Below the pieces are notes generated by a model that had not been told where the DNA came from, did not search any database, and saw only the letters and a list, made by a program, of their open reading frames with translations. From the NCBI GenBank assembly GCA_947646735.1, contig CANTFK010000173.1:1-64000 (forward strand): a DNA stretch of 64,000 nucleotides, in the 5' to 3' direction. The stretch comes from Peronospora farinosa (taxonomy: Eukaryota > Oomycota > Peronosporomycetes > Peronosporales > Peronosporaceae). The position numbers and the translations under genes are program-made. Positions 45,055-55,634 of the stretch are shown piece after piece; the stretch's first letter is position 1, and every line of letters starts with the position of its first letter.

Positions 45055-46440
45055 GTGGATCGTGGTGTGTGGCACGAGATAGATCTCATGCCAGGATCAA
45101 AATATTTCGTGACACGGCAGTGGCCGTTGCCGCGCGACCAAGTCATCGCTATTGATGAATTTTTCGAGGGTCGCCGCAAGGCTGGCCATGTCCGCGAGAG
45201 TATCTCGCCACATTCGAGTCCGAATTTCTGTGTGAAGAAAGCCACCGGCGGTTGGCGCATTGTGCACGCCTTCAACAAGCTGAATGACGCCACTATCCCG
45301 GATCAAACGCCTATCCCTCGAAAAGACATGGTATTTAATACCATGTCCGGGAGCGGATCAACAGCGCCATAGATCTGACAGACGGTTTTTTTCAGATCTT
45401 AATGAGGGAAAGTGACATTCCGTTCACTGCGGTCATCACCCCAAGCGGGATGCTTTGGGAGTGTTTAGTCATGCCACAAGGTCTTAAGAATGCTCCAGCT
45501 ACGTTCATTCGGATGGTGACACAAGTACTTCGTCCACTTCGCGATTTTTCACCGAGCTACTTTGGCGACATTTTTGTTCACAGCCGCGCTGAACAAAAGC
45601 TCAGCGCTACGGAGGTACACCTTCGACACCTGAAGCAGGTGTTTCAAGCTATGCGCGAGAACAAATTGTATGCGAATTCGAAGAAATGTGTCTTCTTCGC
45701 TCCCGAGATTCTAGTACTCGGTTGCTACGTCAGCAAGGAAGGTGTCCGCGCTGATCCTGAGAAGATCTCATCGATCTGTTCCTGGCCAACGCCCAGGAAC
45801 CAAACTGAATTACGTCAATGGCTCGGTCTGGCGAATTACTTGCATAAGTATACGAAGAACTATGCTGAGCTAATTCAGCCATTATCGACTTTGCTCAAGA
45901 AAGATGCAGTATGGTTATGGAAGGCAGAACATCAATCTGCCTTCGACTCCGTAAAGAAGAGCTTTTCCGAGTGACCTGTGCTGATGACTCTAAGCCATTC
46001 CACGTAGTATGTGACGCGAGCAGTTTAGCTATAGGATGTGTCCTCATGCAATTTAATGACGAGGGTCGAGAGCGCGTCGTGAGTTTTCAATCACGATAGA
46101 TGAAACCTGCCGAGAAAAATTATTTGGTACGCGACAAGGAACTTTTGGCTATGCGTTACGCGATAATCAAGTTTAGAGTATATTCGCTTGGCGAAAAGAT
46201 GTTTTCTATCTACACAGATCACGCATCATTGCTTACCGCCGTCAAGAGTCCTCACTTGTCCCAGCGTATGGCACGGTGGTTGTCATTTTTTGCCGAGTAT
46301 AATTTTGTGGTGCATAACAAGCCTGTCAAGAATAACATTAACGCTGACGCGCTTTCTTGTCGTCTTGATTACGATCTTTGGCGCGACATATATCATCAAA
46401 CGGAGAATGTTGATGACGACGAAGATATCTGTGCGTGTTG
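45055..46440 (+). pseudogene. Reverse transcriptase and RNase H of element B
   Basis: 45055-45372 carries the RT entry segment (KYFVTRQWPLPRDQV, NFCVKKATGGWRIVHAFNKL). A frameshift near 45365 leads to 45402-45974 with the palm region (MPQGLKNAPATFIRMVTQVL and SYFGDIFVHSRAEQK, where the YxDD box is YFGD), followed by the thumb and connection (FAPEILVLGCYVSKEG; NQTELRQWLGLANYLHKYTK). RNase H of the gypsy type follows (HVVCDASSLAIGCVLMQ; MKPAEKNYLVRDKELLAMRY; FSIYTDHASLLTAV), interrupted by TAG at 46097. The YFGD box means the catalytic Asp pair is incomplete. Confidence 0.85.
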
Positions 46441-46619
46441 TATTGAGTTGGGGCTAAATGCGATGATCCTAACACCCGTGCTGTCCATCCGGGCTCAGAT
46501 CGCTAAATCCTACGCGAATGATTCCTTCTATGCAGGAATCATCAAGTTTCTCAGGGACCCGAGCGAAAAATTACTCGCGAAGTTGACGATACCAACACGC
46601 GACAACCTCAAGCGTTAAG

Positions 46620-48000
46620 CGCTTGACGGACCGTTGCTGACGTACACGATGGACGTCTTTGATTCCCCGCGTGTGGTCATCCCTGCTGATGACGACCTTC
46701 GAGTGCGGTTGGTTCATGAGTTTCACGACAGTACAGCTGCCGGACACCTGAGTCGAGAAAAGACGTTTGCGGCTATTTCTCGCGTATTTTTCTGGACGCG
46801 AATTTATAAGTACATCCAGAAGTGGGTGCGCTCCTGTGAAACCTGTCAGCGTGTGAAGCCCGCGCCGTCTTCAAAAGCCCCATTGCGTCCTCTTCCGATT
46901 GCTCCAAAATTTTGGCGCTCGGTAAGCATGAATTATATCTTTGAACTTCCACCGGATGAACAGAAACGCACGGACGTATTGGTTCTAGTGGATCAATTCA
47001 GCAAAATGGTGCATTTTGCTCCGGTCTCCACCAACATTACGGCGGAGACGACAGCGTAGATCTTCATTGATCTTATCTGTAGGCATCACGGCTGCCAGAA
47101 TCTATTGTTTCGGACCGTGACCCGCGTTTCACTTCGGCTTTCTGGTCCGAATTATTCCAGATATTAAGCACGCGGTTGCTTATGTCTACGGCGGCCCATC
47201 CAGAGGAGGGTGGCCAAACGGAGCGTGTGAACAGAGTGCTCGAAGATGTTTTGCGCAGTTATGAAACATCGTTCTCGTCATGGAGTTCGTTTCTTCCACT
47301 TGCAGAGTTTGAAATCAACAGTGCTGTACATGCGTCAACCGGGTTGACGCCCTTCTTCGTTAACAACGCGAGGCATCCTCGCGTTCCGAAGCTTCTTGCT
47401 CTCTCAGCCTCAGAGCACCCTGTCTCATAGCTTAGTGGGGGAGTATCTTCCGATGGAATTGCGTCAAAACTATTGATAATTGATTACGATGAGGATAAGG
47501 TTGCTGCCAATGCACCTATTACTGGTAAGATTAAGGCCAACGGCATGTCGACTCCTGACGCGATGCTTTCCATCGCGTCTCCCGTTGCCAATTTTGCTTC
47601 AAAAGAGAATACGTCGCCTGTAAGTTCGGCTGCAGTAACCGAATTTCTAATTTTACGACAAGGAATCACGCGTTTTGTGCGTGATGCATTACAAGAGGCA
47701 GTCGATAAGCAAAAATAGAGCGCACACAGAAGAGGTCAAAAGAATATGCTGACATTTCGAAAAGGTAAAAGAGTATTATTATTAAAAAGTGGATTACCAA
47801 ACACTTCGGTGACGAGTTCGGGCGCTAATAAGTTTGCGCCAAGATATATTGGCCTATTTTGGGTTTTTAAAGTGCATGGTGACGCTTAGACGCTAGATAT
47901 ACCTACATCTATGCGTTTGCACCCGACATTTTACGTCGAACGCCTCAAGGCCTACCTACCAGCGGATCTCCCTTCGAATTTTCCCCGCTCTTCTGTGCCG
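46620..48000 (+). pseudogene. Integrase of element B with GPY/F-like C-terminus
   Basis: The HHCC zinc domain is intact (HEFHDSTAAGHLSREKTF…CETCQRVK). The catalytic core begins RSVSMNYIFELPPDEQKRTD, where Asn stands in place of the first DDE Asp; SDRDPRFTSAFW (near 47115) and HPEEGGQTERVNRVLEDVL (near 47200) supply the other two acidic residues. TAG at 47057 and frame changes break it. The C-terminal part, about 47750-47980 across two frames (LHPTFYVERLKAYLP), is the post-integrase region of this family. Confidence 0.85.
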
Positions 48001-48150
48001 GCTTAAAATTCGACATGCCTTGACGAAAACGCTGACGACGTAGAACCAAGTCCTGCCCGAAAGCGTGCAGACTCGATCTGCTGGGTCCTCCGAACGCAGT
48101 CATCTAAAGTCGGCGTAGGCACTCAACCAATTTCTGCTGCTCCCGTCGAA

Positions 48151-49253
48151 CTACTCAGCTGTCTCAGTTGTAGCAGTCACAAGATCGTGAACCCTCTCCT
48201 CCATACAGAGAGAATTAAGTAGGGCGTTCTTCGACTCCTCGGCTTCAGCGCAAAGTAGGCGCATCTCGTCGTTCGACTGTATAGGCGTCCGATAGTGCGA
48301 ATCGGCGCTTATCGTCAGAGATATTTCGTCTGATGCTCCTCCTCCCTTAATTGATGCATCGGGTGCGCCAAGCTGGATCGCTGATCGAATTTTCGTCCAC
48401 AAGGATCACAAGCCTTAGGCGCTGAGTAACGACTTGGCGCCCACGAATAACCATGCCGAGAAACATTACAGGGTTCGCTGATTAAGATATTCGACGGAGG
48501 ACAATACATGGGAGCCATCGAGCACGCTGTCCCAAGATGTCCCGGACGTGGTAGAGGACTATGAGTCCCGTAGAAAGATGGTGATCGCGACCGACGCTGC
48601 CGGTTCCATCCCCGATCTCGCGAGCCGTAATGCTCGCTAGCAACGAAACCGCGACGACCTCCCGAGCGACTCCGAGACCGAGACCTATTACAAGGCTCGG
48701 GAGCATATGGATGATACGGTTTACGACCTCGGCTACGTGAATGCCGTCGGCGTTCGTTAGGATGTGCTCATACTCGCCGTAGCTCGGACACCTGGAGCTC
48801 CGAAAGGCTTCTCTCATAAAGGGCAATCCATGGACGAATATTATCGGGCATGCCTCGCGCACACACCAAGTCGTCCCATTCCTGCCGGACCGGTCGCGAT
48901 CTGCCTACGTTGCACGTTGGACATCCCTCACGAGTGTGGACGTAACAAAGGTGATACTCGTCACAAGTCATGCGACAGATGCGTTGGCGTAGGTAGCCAA
49001 TAGCATGTCTTTCACGCTTTCCCTCGCGACCATCGAGCCAGGACGTGAAGAAACTTCCTTCACGTCGGCTCGCGTTCCAGCGTATAATGAAGGCACACCA
49101 AGATCTCTGCAACGCATCGTCGATATATGCGTTGCTCGTCGCTTTGCCTCTCACTGTACGGTATCGCGTGACGAGGTCCTGCATGACCTCCAGTTGCTCG
49201 GGTTCGACAGAAGCTTCAAGAACTTTAAAAGCGCCACGATTTTGAGTCCCCAT
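48151..49253 (-). pseudogene. Decayed antisense ORF between pol and 3' LTR of element B
   Basis: Four overlapping or adjacent minus-strand ORFs in shifting frames (49253-48768, 48862-48482, 48518-48315, 48402-48151) cover 1.1 kb with protein-like composition. The first has several Cys/His (DEYHLCYVHTREGCPTCNVG); the third has a C2H2-like cluster (CDPCGRKFDQRSSLAHPMHQ); the last is acidic and helical. Shadow ORFs of pol do not explain it because the sense strand here lacks pol similarity. The family is not recognised. Confidence 0.45.
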
Positions 49254-49445
49254 CCATGACCTGCGGCGCCTGATCTCTTCGTATTTCGCTTAATGTACCC
49301 ATTTCTGGTTTTCAGAGATGTCGTTTCGTGGACGTCCAGGGTCCATGCTGCTCAGTTATGTCTACTGAGCAGATTCGAAGCTATGCCGTTGGTCGAGAAG
49401 GAGATTTCTGCGTTTCGCGCTTACGTTGAGGTAAGACCAACTTAA

Positions 49446-49705
49446 TGTTATACATAATACATATGTAGGCATAGGGCATTATCCGATAAGCGGATACTGC
49501 GCGTCATTTATTATTGGGGTGCCAGCCCAATAATTATCCAATAATAAATTGACTTCCATATTGAGTGGTTCCCATGAGCTAGGGAACATATTCGCACTTA
49601 CTGCGAATCAAACAAAACCAAAAATAAAACAGAGTTATATTTACGAGTTAATTAAGGGTGCTTCCTCAACGCCCTTTTAGTGTAAGACGGTAGCGGGCAC
49701 TTTTC
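49446..49705 (+). repeat. 3' LTR of element B, incomplete at both ends
   Basis: Collinear with 42366-42620: ATACATAATACATATGTAGG, GGATACTGCGCGTCATTTAT, CCATGAGCTAGGGAACATAT and ACGCCCTTTTAGTGTAAGAC are shared. The first ~40 bp of the 5' LTR and its CCCGTTACA end are not matched. Confidence 0.85.
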
Positions 49706-51099
49706 CCATTTAAATTTCGATTGGAGTCATACAGCCTGAAGTGTGTTAAAGAAGCAGTCCACAAAGTTCCCGGCGTTCTTTGGGTCTCTTAAGCCGGGCG
49801 GTGGTCAGCAATACGGGTGCGAGCCGTGAACTATAGTTCCTTTAGACTCGCAAAGGTCCGTACAGTGTCGCAAAGATCGGCTATTAAAGTACAGAAAAAA
49901 TTATTTATTTTTGCTCGGCAGCTACGATGGCGCCAACCTGAAGTTGAGCGTCAGAGAAAATGCAACGCGCAAGTGAGTTACCCATGCTACCACACTATAA
50001 AAATCGTAAATGTCGCCCAACGTTTGGGAAAGAGATGACTAAAAAGGCGCCGGACCATATGATTTTTACCATATTTTGTAAATAAAAATCGAGCAACCCG
50101 ACAGCTGGAAAGTAAGTTTCCGCATCGTCGGCGTTTGGACGCTGGCGTACTTGTATCCATATCTTCCACTTCAAACGGGGTCTGGATTTTTCTACGGAGG
50201 AATGCCATAAGCATTTCGATGTCGCTGAATGGTGTCGATTCCGAATACAGACGGTATACTCTTCCCTCCGCCGCGTTTCTTGATCATCCAGACCGCGCTG
50301 TCAGTCCTAAAATGTTCCTTGGCGTGGCTCATGTGGGTTAGCTAGTGAATAGCTTCCGTACCGTACCGAACACGGAAAAGCCACACTCTGATGCTTTCTG
50401 CTCGTAAAGAAAAAGAAATTAATCGACGTTGTCGCTTTGTCATACATGTCCTTGATCACTGTTTGGAGCGTTCGATTCCATGCCTTCTCCCCTTGTGCTC
50501 CGAGGATGCAGGCTTGTTTAAATAAAGTGAGTAGTCCTACGCGCTCTGCCCTGGTCAAGCGAGGATAACACGTTGCCACTTTACGAGCAATTGGCCTTGC
50601 TAACCGCGAATTAATTCAATGTCCTTGTGTATATCACTTGGGTGAAGTGAAGCCAGGAATCGAGCGGACCCTGGTCGGGGTGGGCCTTCGATTCATCTGC
50701 TAAAGCTGCATGAAGACCACTACAATAGGGGCCTCGGGGTAGTCCGAAGTGCTCCCTACGCTCTTCGAGAAAGAGTGGATCCCCGGATCCGGTCGGTCGC
50801 CCCGTAATAAACTTCTGCGCCCGGTTGGTTACCCGCAATGGTGCCCGTCCGGGCTGCACATGTTGTCAAGACAGTTATGGCGGATAAGTCCTTGGATGAG
50901 TGGCTGGAAGGAACTCGTTCCCCGTTCATGTCCAATTTAGCATCGGATTGGTGCGGGTCCGACGCCATCCAGTCGTTGTCCCTGGCCTTCTGCGGAGATT
51001 TAGAAAATTTTGAGTCTCAAGTGGCGCTGGAGGTGGCACTGACCGTATCGGATCGTCACCATTGTCTTCCGTCCCGTTGTCAGTAGGACACCGGGCTGT
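49706..51099. other. Repeat-derived intergenic sequence
   Basis: A minus-strand ORF at 50579-50307 and flanking frames down to about 50050 look like a broken protein, but I cannot assign a family. 50838-51086 has an 82-codon plus ORF without known motif. Probably transposon remains. Confidence 0.35.
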
Positions 51100-51227
51100 T
51101 TCAAGACACCAGTGTCAGTCGGTAGCCGGCTTTGCGCAGCCCTCATGACCGACGGGAGACATCTCCTGGGTACTAAAATGTCTACGGACTTTTTAAAAAT
51201 CTTGTGAACGATAACGGAAAATAGACA
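51100..51227 (+). repeat. Dispersed ~125-bp repeat, copy 1
   Basis: The blocks AAGACACCAGTGTCAGTCGG, GGGTACTAAAATGTCTACGG and ATAACGGAAAAT recur in order at 53778-53905 in the same orientation with about 10-15% differences by eye. The block AGACACCAGTGTC is itself partly palindromic. The family is not identified. Confidence 0.8.
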
Positions 51228-51315
51228 GTCATTTTTGAAAAAAATTAGGCGTTAGAACTCCTAGCCAATCAGACGTCCTCGATCGCATTAATCAGGCCAG
51301 TAGCTGTCCTTGTCA

Positions 51316-52173
51316 ATGTCAGAGCGAGCAGAGCGACTATCCGGTCTCCAAAATGGTCTTGTGGGCTCTGTTGCCGGCATGATCGAAGTGGTCTTACAGC
51401 AGCCGACTGTGGCTATGAAGAACGCGGTGCAGCAGGGTCGTCCCATCCAGTGGTCCCCATGGGCACTCTACCGCGGTGTGGGCGTCTCGCTGGCCTCCAT
51501 CGCACCCGTGACCGCCCTCCAGTTCGCAGTAAATGGCCGCTTGCTGCGTTGTTTGACGACATCAGGAAGAGCACCCTCGGACCAAACTAAACTGTTGTGT
51601 GGCATCCTGTCCGGCATCTCGTCGGCGGCGGTTAGCGCGCCCGCGGAGCTCATCATGACGCTCCAGCAGAACAATGAGAAGAGCTTTGGGGCTACCCTCA
51701 AGGATGTGGCTCGAGCTCATGGCGTGATGCGACTGCTAAGAGGATTCACAGCGACGGCTGTGCGAGAAGCGGTTTGGTGCGCTGGGTACTTAGCGCTGGC
51801 CCCAGTCTTGACGCGTGAGACGCACAAATTGTGTCCCGCCACTTTTGGCCATGTGGACAATGCTACCAAGTCGCAGAGGGCGATGGCCTCAATTGCCGGC
51901 TGCATTGCTGCCGGTCTCATCACTGTGGTGGCTACTCAGCCCGTGGACACGGTTAAGACCGTCATGCAAGGAGAGGCCATGACGCTGCCCTCGGGTCATG
52001 CGCCCAGCACTCTTGCTAGGGTTACGAGTATCTACCGCAAAGGAGGCCTCCCTCGATTCTATCGCGGCATCGTGCCGAGAGGATGCCGCTTGATCGGCGC
52101 CGTCTTCATCTTAGGTCAATCGCGTACATGGCTCGAGGAGATTATCGAGGAGCACGCGCTACTCAACTTTTAG
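51316..52173 (+). CDS. Mitochondrial carrier family protein
   Basis: 285 aa from ATG 51316, single exon, the usual size of a solute carrier of the inner mitochondrial membrane. Three ~95-residue repeats are visible. Odd helices carry the signature positions: QQPTVAMKNAVQ (repeat 1), SAPAELIMTLQQ (repeat 2) and TQPVDTVKTVMQG (repeat 3). Only the third matches the canonical P-x-D/E-x-x-K/R; in the first the acidic residue is lost and in the second the basic one. Matching even-helix loops RGVG, LRGF and YRGIVPRGCR are present. Substrate cannot be told from what I see. The gene is intact and stands between two copies of a dispersed repeat in transposon-rich DNA. Confidence 0.9.
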   Translation: MSERAERLSGLQNGLVGSVAGMIEVVLQQPTVAMKNAVQQGRPIQWSPWALYRGVGVSLASIAPVTALQFAVNGRLLRCLTTSGRAPSDQTKLLCGILSGISSAAVSAPAELIMTLQQNNEKSFGATLKDVARAHGVMRLLRGFTATAVREAVWCAGYLALAPVLTRETHKLCPATFGHVDNATKSQRAMASIAGCIAAGLITVVATQPVDTVKTVMQGEAMTLPSGHAPSTLARVTSIYRKGGLPRFYRGIVPRGCRLIGAVFILGQSRTWLEEIIEEHALLNF

Positions 52174-53777
52174 GCGCACATATAGTAAATAATAGAGCTC
52201 CCATCACACAATTTTTCGCTGCCGTTAGGCTACACTTTAACATGTCTTAATATGGCGAAACGATGTCATTTTATTGATGTCAGAATCGCTGACAGTCCAT
52301 GTCTGATCGTTGCTACTTCACTCATGTATCAATTGCGGCGCGGCCCATCACTTTACAATGTTGCATGGGTCGCCGCCAGGATGATTGTGATGAACATCCA
52401 GCAGTCCCTTTGTACTTGCCAGGAATGCGTGCAAAGGGTCGCTCAGTGCTGTATCGGGGTCGGTGGTGTCTTCGCCACCAATTGACACCTCCTTAGCACG
52501 GTTAAACCAAGTCAAGGTGTCAGTCTCCGGTGTAATCGATGCAGCGATTACAAAGCTTCTACGCTGCGACAAAAATAAGCAGGGTTTCAGATTAATGGTG
52601 TAAGCTGTGGAGGAGACCTAAGAAGTGGCAAAACTTGCACGGGTCTACCCGGCCACAGCATTACGTGGCACTACATGGTATCCAGGCTTATTGACATTAA
52701 AGCCGTTCGATACTCACGCAGGAGGCGCATCGGTTGAGACCATAGATGTTCGGTCACGATAATACAGCGCCGCTTTCGTTACAGGATGTCTGACTGCTGG
52801 CTTTCATGGTTCTTCTGATTATGCAGCTAGTGATACGACAAATTGTGGGATGTGGTCCGAGTATGATTGCTACGGCAGCTTTTTTGTTTACGGTGACAAA
52901 GACTTCTTGGCATATTTTTATCTTCAACGACACCGATTTAGCCAACACCTACGACAAACCCAAGGACGCCGACAAACAGTCATATTTTTATGGCAGACGT
53001 CATTCAGATAGCATACAGCACCAGCTTTACCCATACATTCATCCTTAGAAGTGGGTCGAGTTCATACCGACAACATCAAGTGAACACTCTTCATGTCTTA
53101 ATTGTTGTTGCAAGGCTTACGCAACTGGGTATCTAATCGTCACGCTGCCGTCGTACATCTACCAGGATCTGGACTAATGCTACCAGCTACAGGTGTGAAT
53201 GTTCTTTCTAACGAGCGGCTGTTCAAGATCGCAAACGTACTATTTACTCGGGTCCGACCTGATGGCCACGCGGTGTGTCACTAGGCTGCGTCATTGATCC
53301 TTCATTGTGCTGTCTGAGCATAGAAGTAGCGATCGCGTTTCTAAATCAGACACTTCATCGCATGCGCAAAATTTCGAGTGCATATTGCGACGTCGATGGA
53401 GACGAGTCCTATCCCACCCGCACCTCGTGACGTGTACAGCAGGCCTGGATTGACATCGTGTCTGTTGTGTCTGTGACGTGAAGTGATGCCACAAAAATTG
53501 CTATTGTACGTTGTGCAAGACATTATCACGCACGTGTTCCCAAACAACGCTGAATTCGTTGGCCGAGCCTGGAAAGTATTATGGTGGATCGCTTGCTCCG
53601 TCTGCGTAATCACGCCTGGCGATTAGCGGAACAGGAGTATCCATAAGCAGGAAAGTGCGTCCACGAGCGGAAGTTAAGCAAGTCACGTTCTTTGCTAATT
53701 CCGAGCGGTCGCTATCAAGGAACAAAGAAGAGATATGGATGTGGACAATGGTGTTTACCTCCGCCTAGCAACGGAAA
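52174..53777. other. Intergenic downstream of the carrier gene
   Basis: Small ORFs only. A plus-strand frame from about 52625 to 52991 is open except for one TAA, but has no recognised motif. Nothing else is supportable. Confidence 0.45.
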
Positions 53778-53905
53778 TGTTCCAAGACACCAGTGTCAGT
53801 TGGTAGCCGGCACTGCACAGCCCTCGTGACCGACAGGAGACATCTTTTGGGTACTAAAATGTCTACGGACTTCTTGAAAATTTTGTAACCATAACGTTAA
53901 ATATG
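53778..53905 (+). repeat. Dispersed ~125-bp repeat, copy 2
   Basis: Matches 51100-51227 in order: AAGACACCAGTGTCAGTTGG, GGGTACTAAAATGTCTACGG and CATAACGTTAAATA. Confidence 0.8.
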
Positions 53906-54279
53906 ATAAGTAAGTCACCTTGCGCTCATTGCAGGGTCCGAAAGACCGCAGCTGTAAATAGCACTGCTGGTAGTAGATAGCATTCAGTAGCAATGTTCTA
54001 ATGGAAACGCTGGCTGAAAGGCTTGTCACTGACTAGACGCTTTGACATTTAATATCCGTAAAGTCCAATATGCGTCAAGCAGGTACCCTAAATATTTGGT
54101 CGTTTGATTTTGGGGAAGGACTGATATTCTTTCATTATCAATGATTGCGATCGCTGTATTGAGGAAGAGCTGTGCGCTCCTCGCCAGATGCACAGATAGC
54201 CCGGAGAGCTCTTCGCCGGCTGCACTGATAGCCCGGAGAGATCTTCAAAGCGATGCACGATGCACGTTACCCCCGGTAT

Positions 54280-54585
54280 CTACCCCGCATGGTGTTTATA
54301 AAACCGTTGAATCATAGACAAAAATAAAATCTCTATTCCTGGTTCGGAATGCCCGGGGTGCCGTAGCCTTCTTATCTGGATACTATGCATTAGTGCTATT
54401 GCATGCATTTCCGCTATGAAAAGCAAAAGTAGTGGTGCTAACAGGCAACGCTGTCGGATGCCTGTAAGCACGGGGATCGGGTAGAATAATATCCCATTTA
54501 CTACAAATCGAGCGGTAGTGTTGTGGTAGAAGTTCAAATCATTGTAATGAAAGAAATCGCAAACCTGAAAAAACGCTAACCTCAA
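54280..54585 (-). pseudogene. L1-like non-LTR reverse transcriptase fragment
   Basis: The minus-strand ORF contains TARFVVNGILFYPIPVLTGI followed by RQRCLLAPLLLLFIAEMHAI, which is RT motif 4-like sequence of L1-type elements (V-x-x-G-I-RQG-C-P-L-A-P-L-L-F). Here RQGCPL is RQRCLL. No other RT motif is found nearby. A 5'- and 3'-truncated relic. Confidence 0.75.
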
Positions 54586-55150
54586 ATAACAAGTCGCGCG
54601 AGACCGTATGCAAACGTAGCAACATAAAGTGCTCGGCTATCACGAGGACTGTATTGCCTCACTAAAGCAACGCTATCGGTTGATAATCATTTCGTCCAGT
54701 ATAATCATCCTTCTTCCGGAGCGGAATACGAAATTAATAACGTTGAAGCGTTCAGCGACCACCGCACCATCCGCTAGACACATTGTCATGCTCAATTTCC
54801 AATTTTACTGACGTAACGATAAGTATAACAGTAATAGTACCTAATACCTTTCTTGTTCTCCTAGTTTGAAGTTTCTTTGCTACATGATGTAATCGCGGTC
54901 TCGTTATAAGACCCAGCATCGTGCTGGTACCGTTGTCCAAAGTAACGTCGCGGTTTTATCAAGAAAAATCTTGACGAAATTATCACGTCAGCACTTATGT
55001 GAAGTATGTGACTTTGAAGGATATGTTCACAACGACTTTACAAATGTTACATAAACTTGTAGAGAAATTTATAAAATGCGCCCAAAACTGCCAGTTGTAC
55101 ATACGTTTCACTAATTTGTATAGTGTGAATCACGTTTTTCAAAAGAAATC
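54586..55150. other. Upstream region of the U2 genes
   Basis: No coding feature. It should contain the snRNA promoter (PSE-like) of the first U2 gene, but I cannot define such a motif for oomycetes. Confidence 0.4.
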
Positions 55151-55332
55151 ATACCTTCTCGGCCTAATGGCTAAGATCAAGTGTAGTATCTGTTCTAATC
55201 AGTGTGAAAACTGGTTTCCTGACTTTTAGTCGGGGATTTTTCACATTCATTTTTGAAAATTCCATCGACACTAGCTTGCTAGTGTCGACGGAACGGTCTC
55301 CGGGGGCTTTCACAATCTCCCCCGCGAGGCCA
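55151..55332 (+). ncRNA. RNU2: U2 spliceosomal snRNA, copy 1
   Basis: The 5' end ATACCTTCTCGGCCTAATGG, stem-loop I and the block GATCAAGTGTAGTATCTGTT are those of U2; GTAGTA is the branch-point recognition sequence. It is followed by stem-loop IIb (CCTGAC-TTTTA-GTCGGG), an Sm-type site CATTTTTGA, stem-loop III (TCGACACTAG-CTTG-CTAGTGTCGA, perfect) and stem-loop IV (GGTCTCCGGGGG...CCCCCGCGAGGCC). All U2 elements occur in order in ~182 nt, so it may be functional. The 3' end is set by stem IV. Confidence 0.93.
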
Positions 55333-55388
55333 ACCACTACACCTCTTCTTCTATTCTAAATCAACTTATATTATTATACCTGTTAGTA

Positions 55389-55574
55389 ATACCTTCTCGG
55401 CCTAATCGCTAAGATCAAGTGTAGTATCTGTTCTAATCAGTGTGAAAACTGGTTGCCGACTGTAAAGTCGGGAACTTTCACATTAATTTCTGCATCTCTT
55501 TCTATAACTTTCTAGCTTGCTAGTTACGCATAGATAGGTCTCCGAGAGGTTACACCCTTTCTCTCGTGAGACCG
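55389..55574 (+). ncRNA. RNU2: U2 spliceosomal snRNA, copy 2, abutting the Utopia-like element
   Basis: It starts 238 bp after copy 1 with the same ATACCTTCTCGGCC 5' end and an identical GATCAAGTGTAGTATCTGTT block. Stem IIb is CCGAC-TGTAAA-GTCGG. The Sm region reads ATTAATTTCTG, which is less canonical; stem III is shorter (CTAG-CTTG-CTAG with interrupted outer pairs); stem IV is strong (GGTCTCCGAGAG...CTCTCGTGAGACC). Changes in III and IV are largely compensated, but the Sm site is doubtful, so it could be a variant or an element-borne copy. The next sequence is the leader of the Utopia-like element. Confidence 0.8.
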
Positions 55575-55634
55575 ACTACTACACTTGCTTGTTGCCTTTC
55601 TTCGCCCTCCGACCCTTCACCAACGCATCTTGGG

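Larger units (their letters stand above)
42325..49705 (+). mobile_element. Ty3/gypsy element B, two LTRs, decayed
   Basis: Two LTR copies in the same orientation flank gag, protease, RT, RNase H and integrase in the Ty3/gypsy order. Frameshifts (for example near 45370) and in-frame stops (46097, 46616, 47057) are scattered through pol. The LTR pair differs at roughly 15-20 of ~255 alignable positions by eye, so insertion is moderately old. A 1.3-kb segment between pol and the 3' LTR carries ORFs on the opposite strand. Confidence 0.9.

Noticed and set aside
52625..52991. Plus frame with one stop, Cys/Tyr/Gly-rich
   Set aside because: Briefly considered a secreted-protein pseudogene, but no signal peptide, family motif or start could be found.
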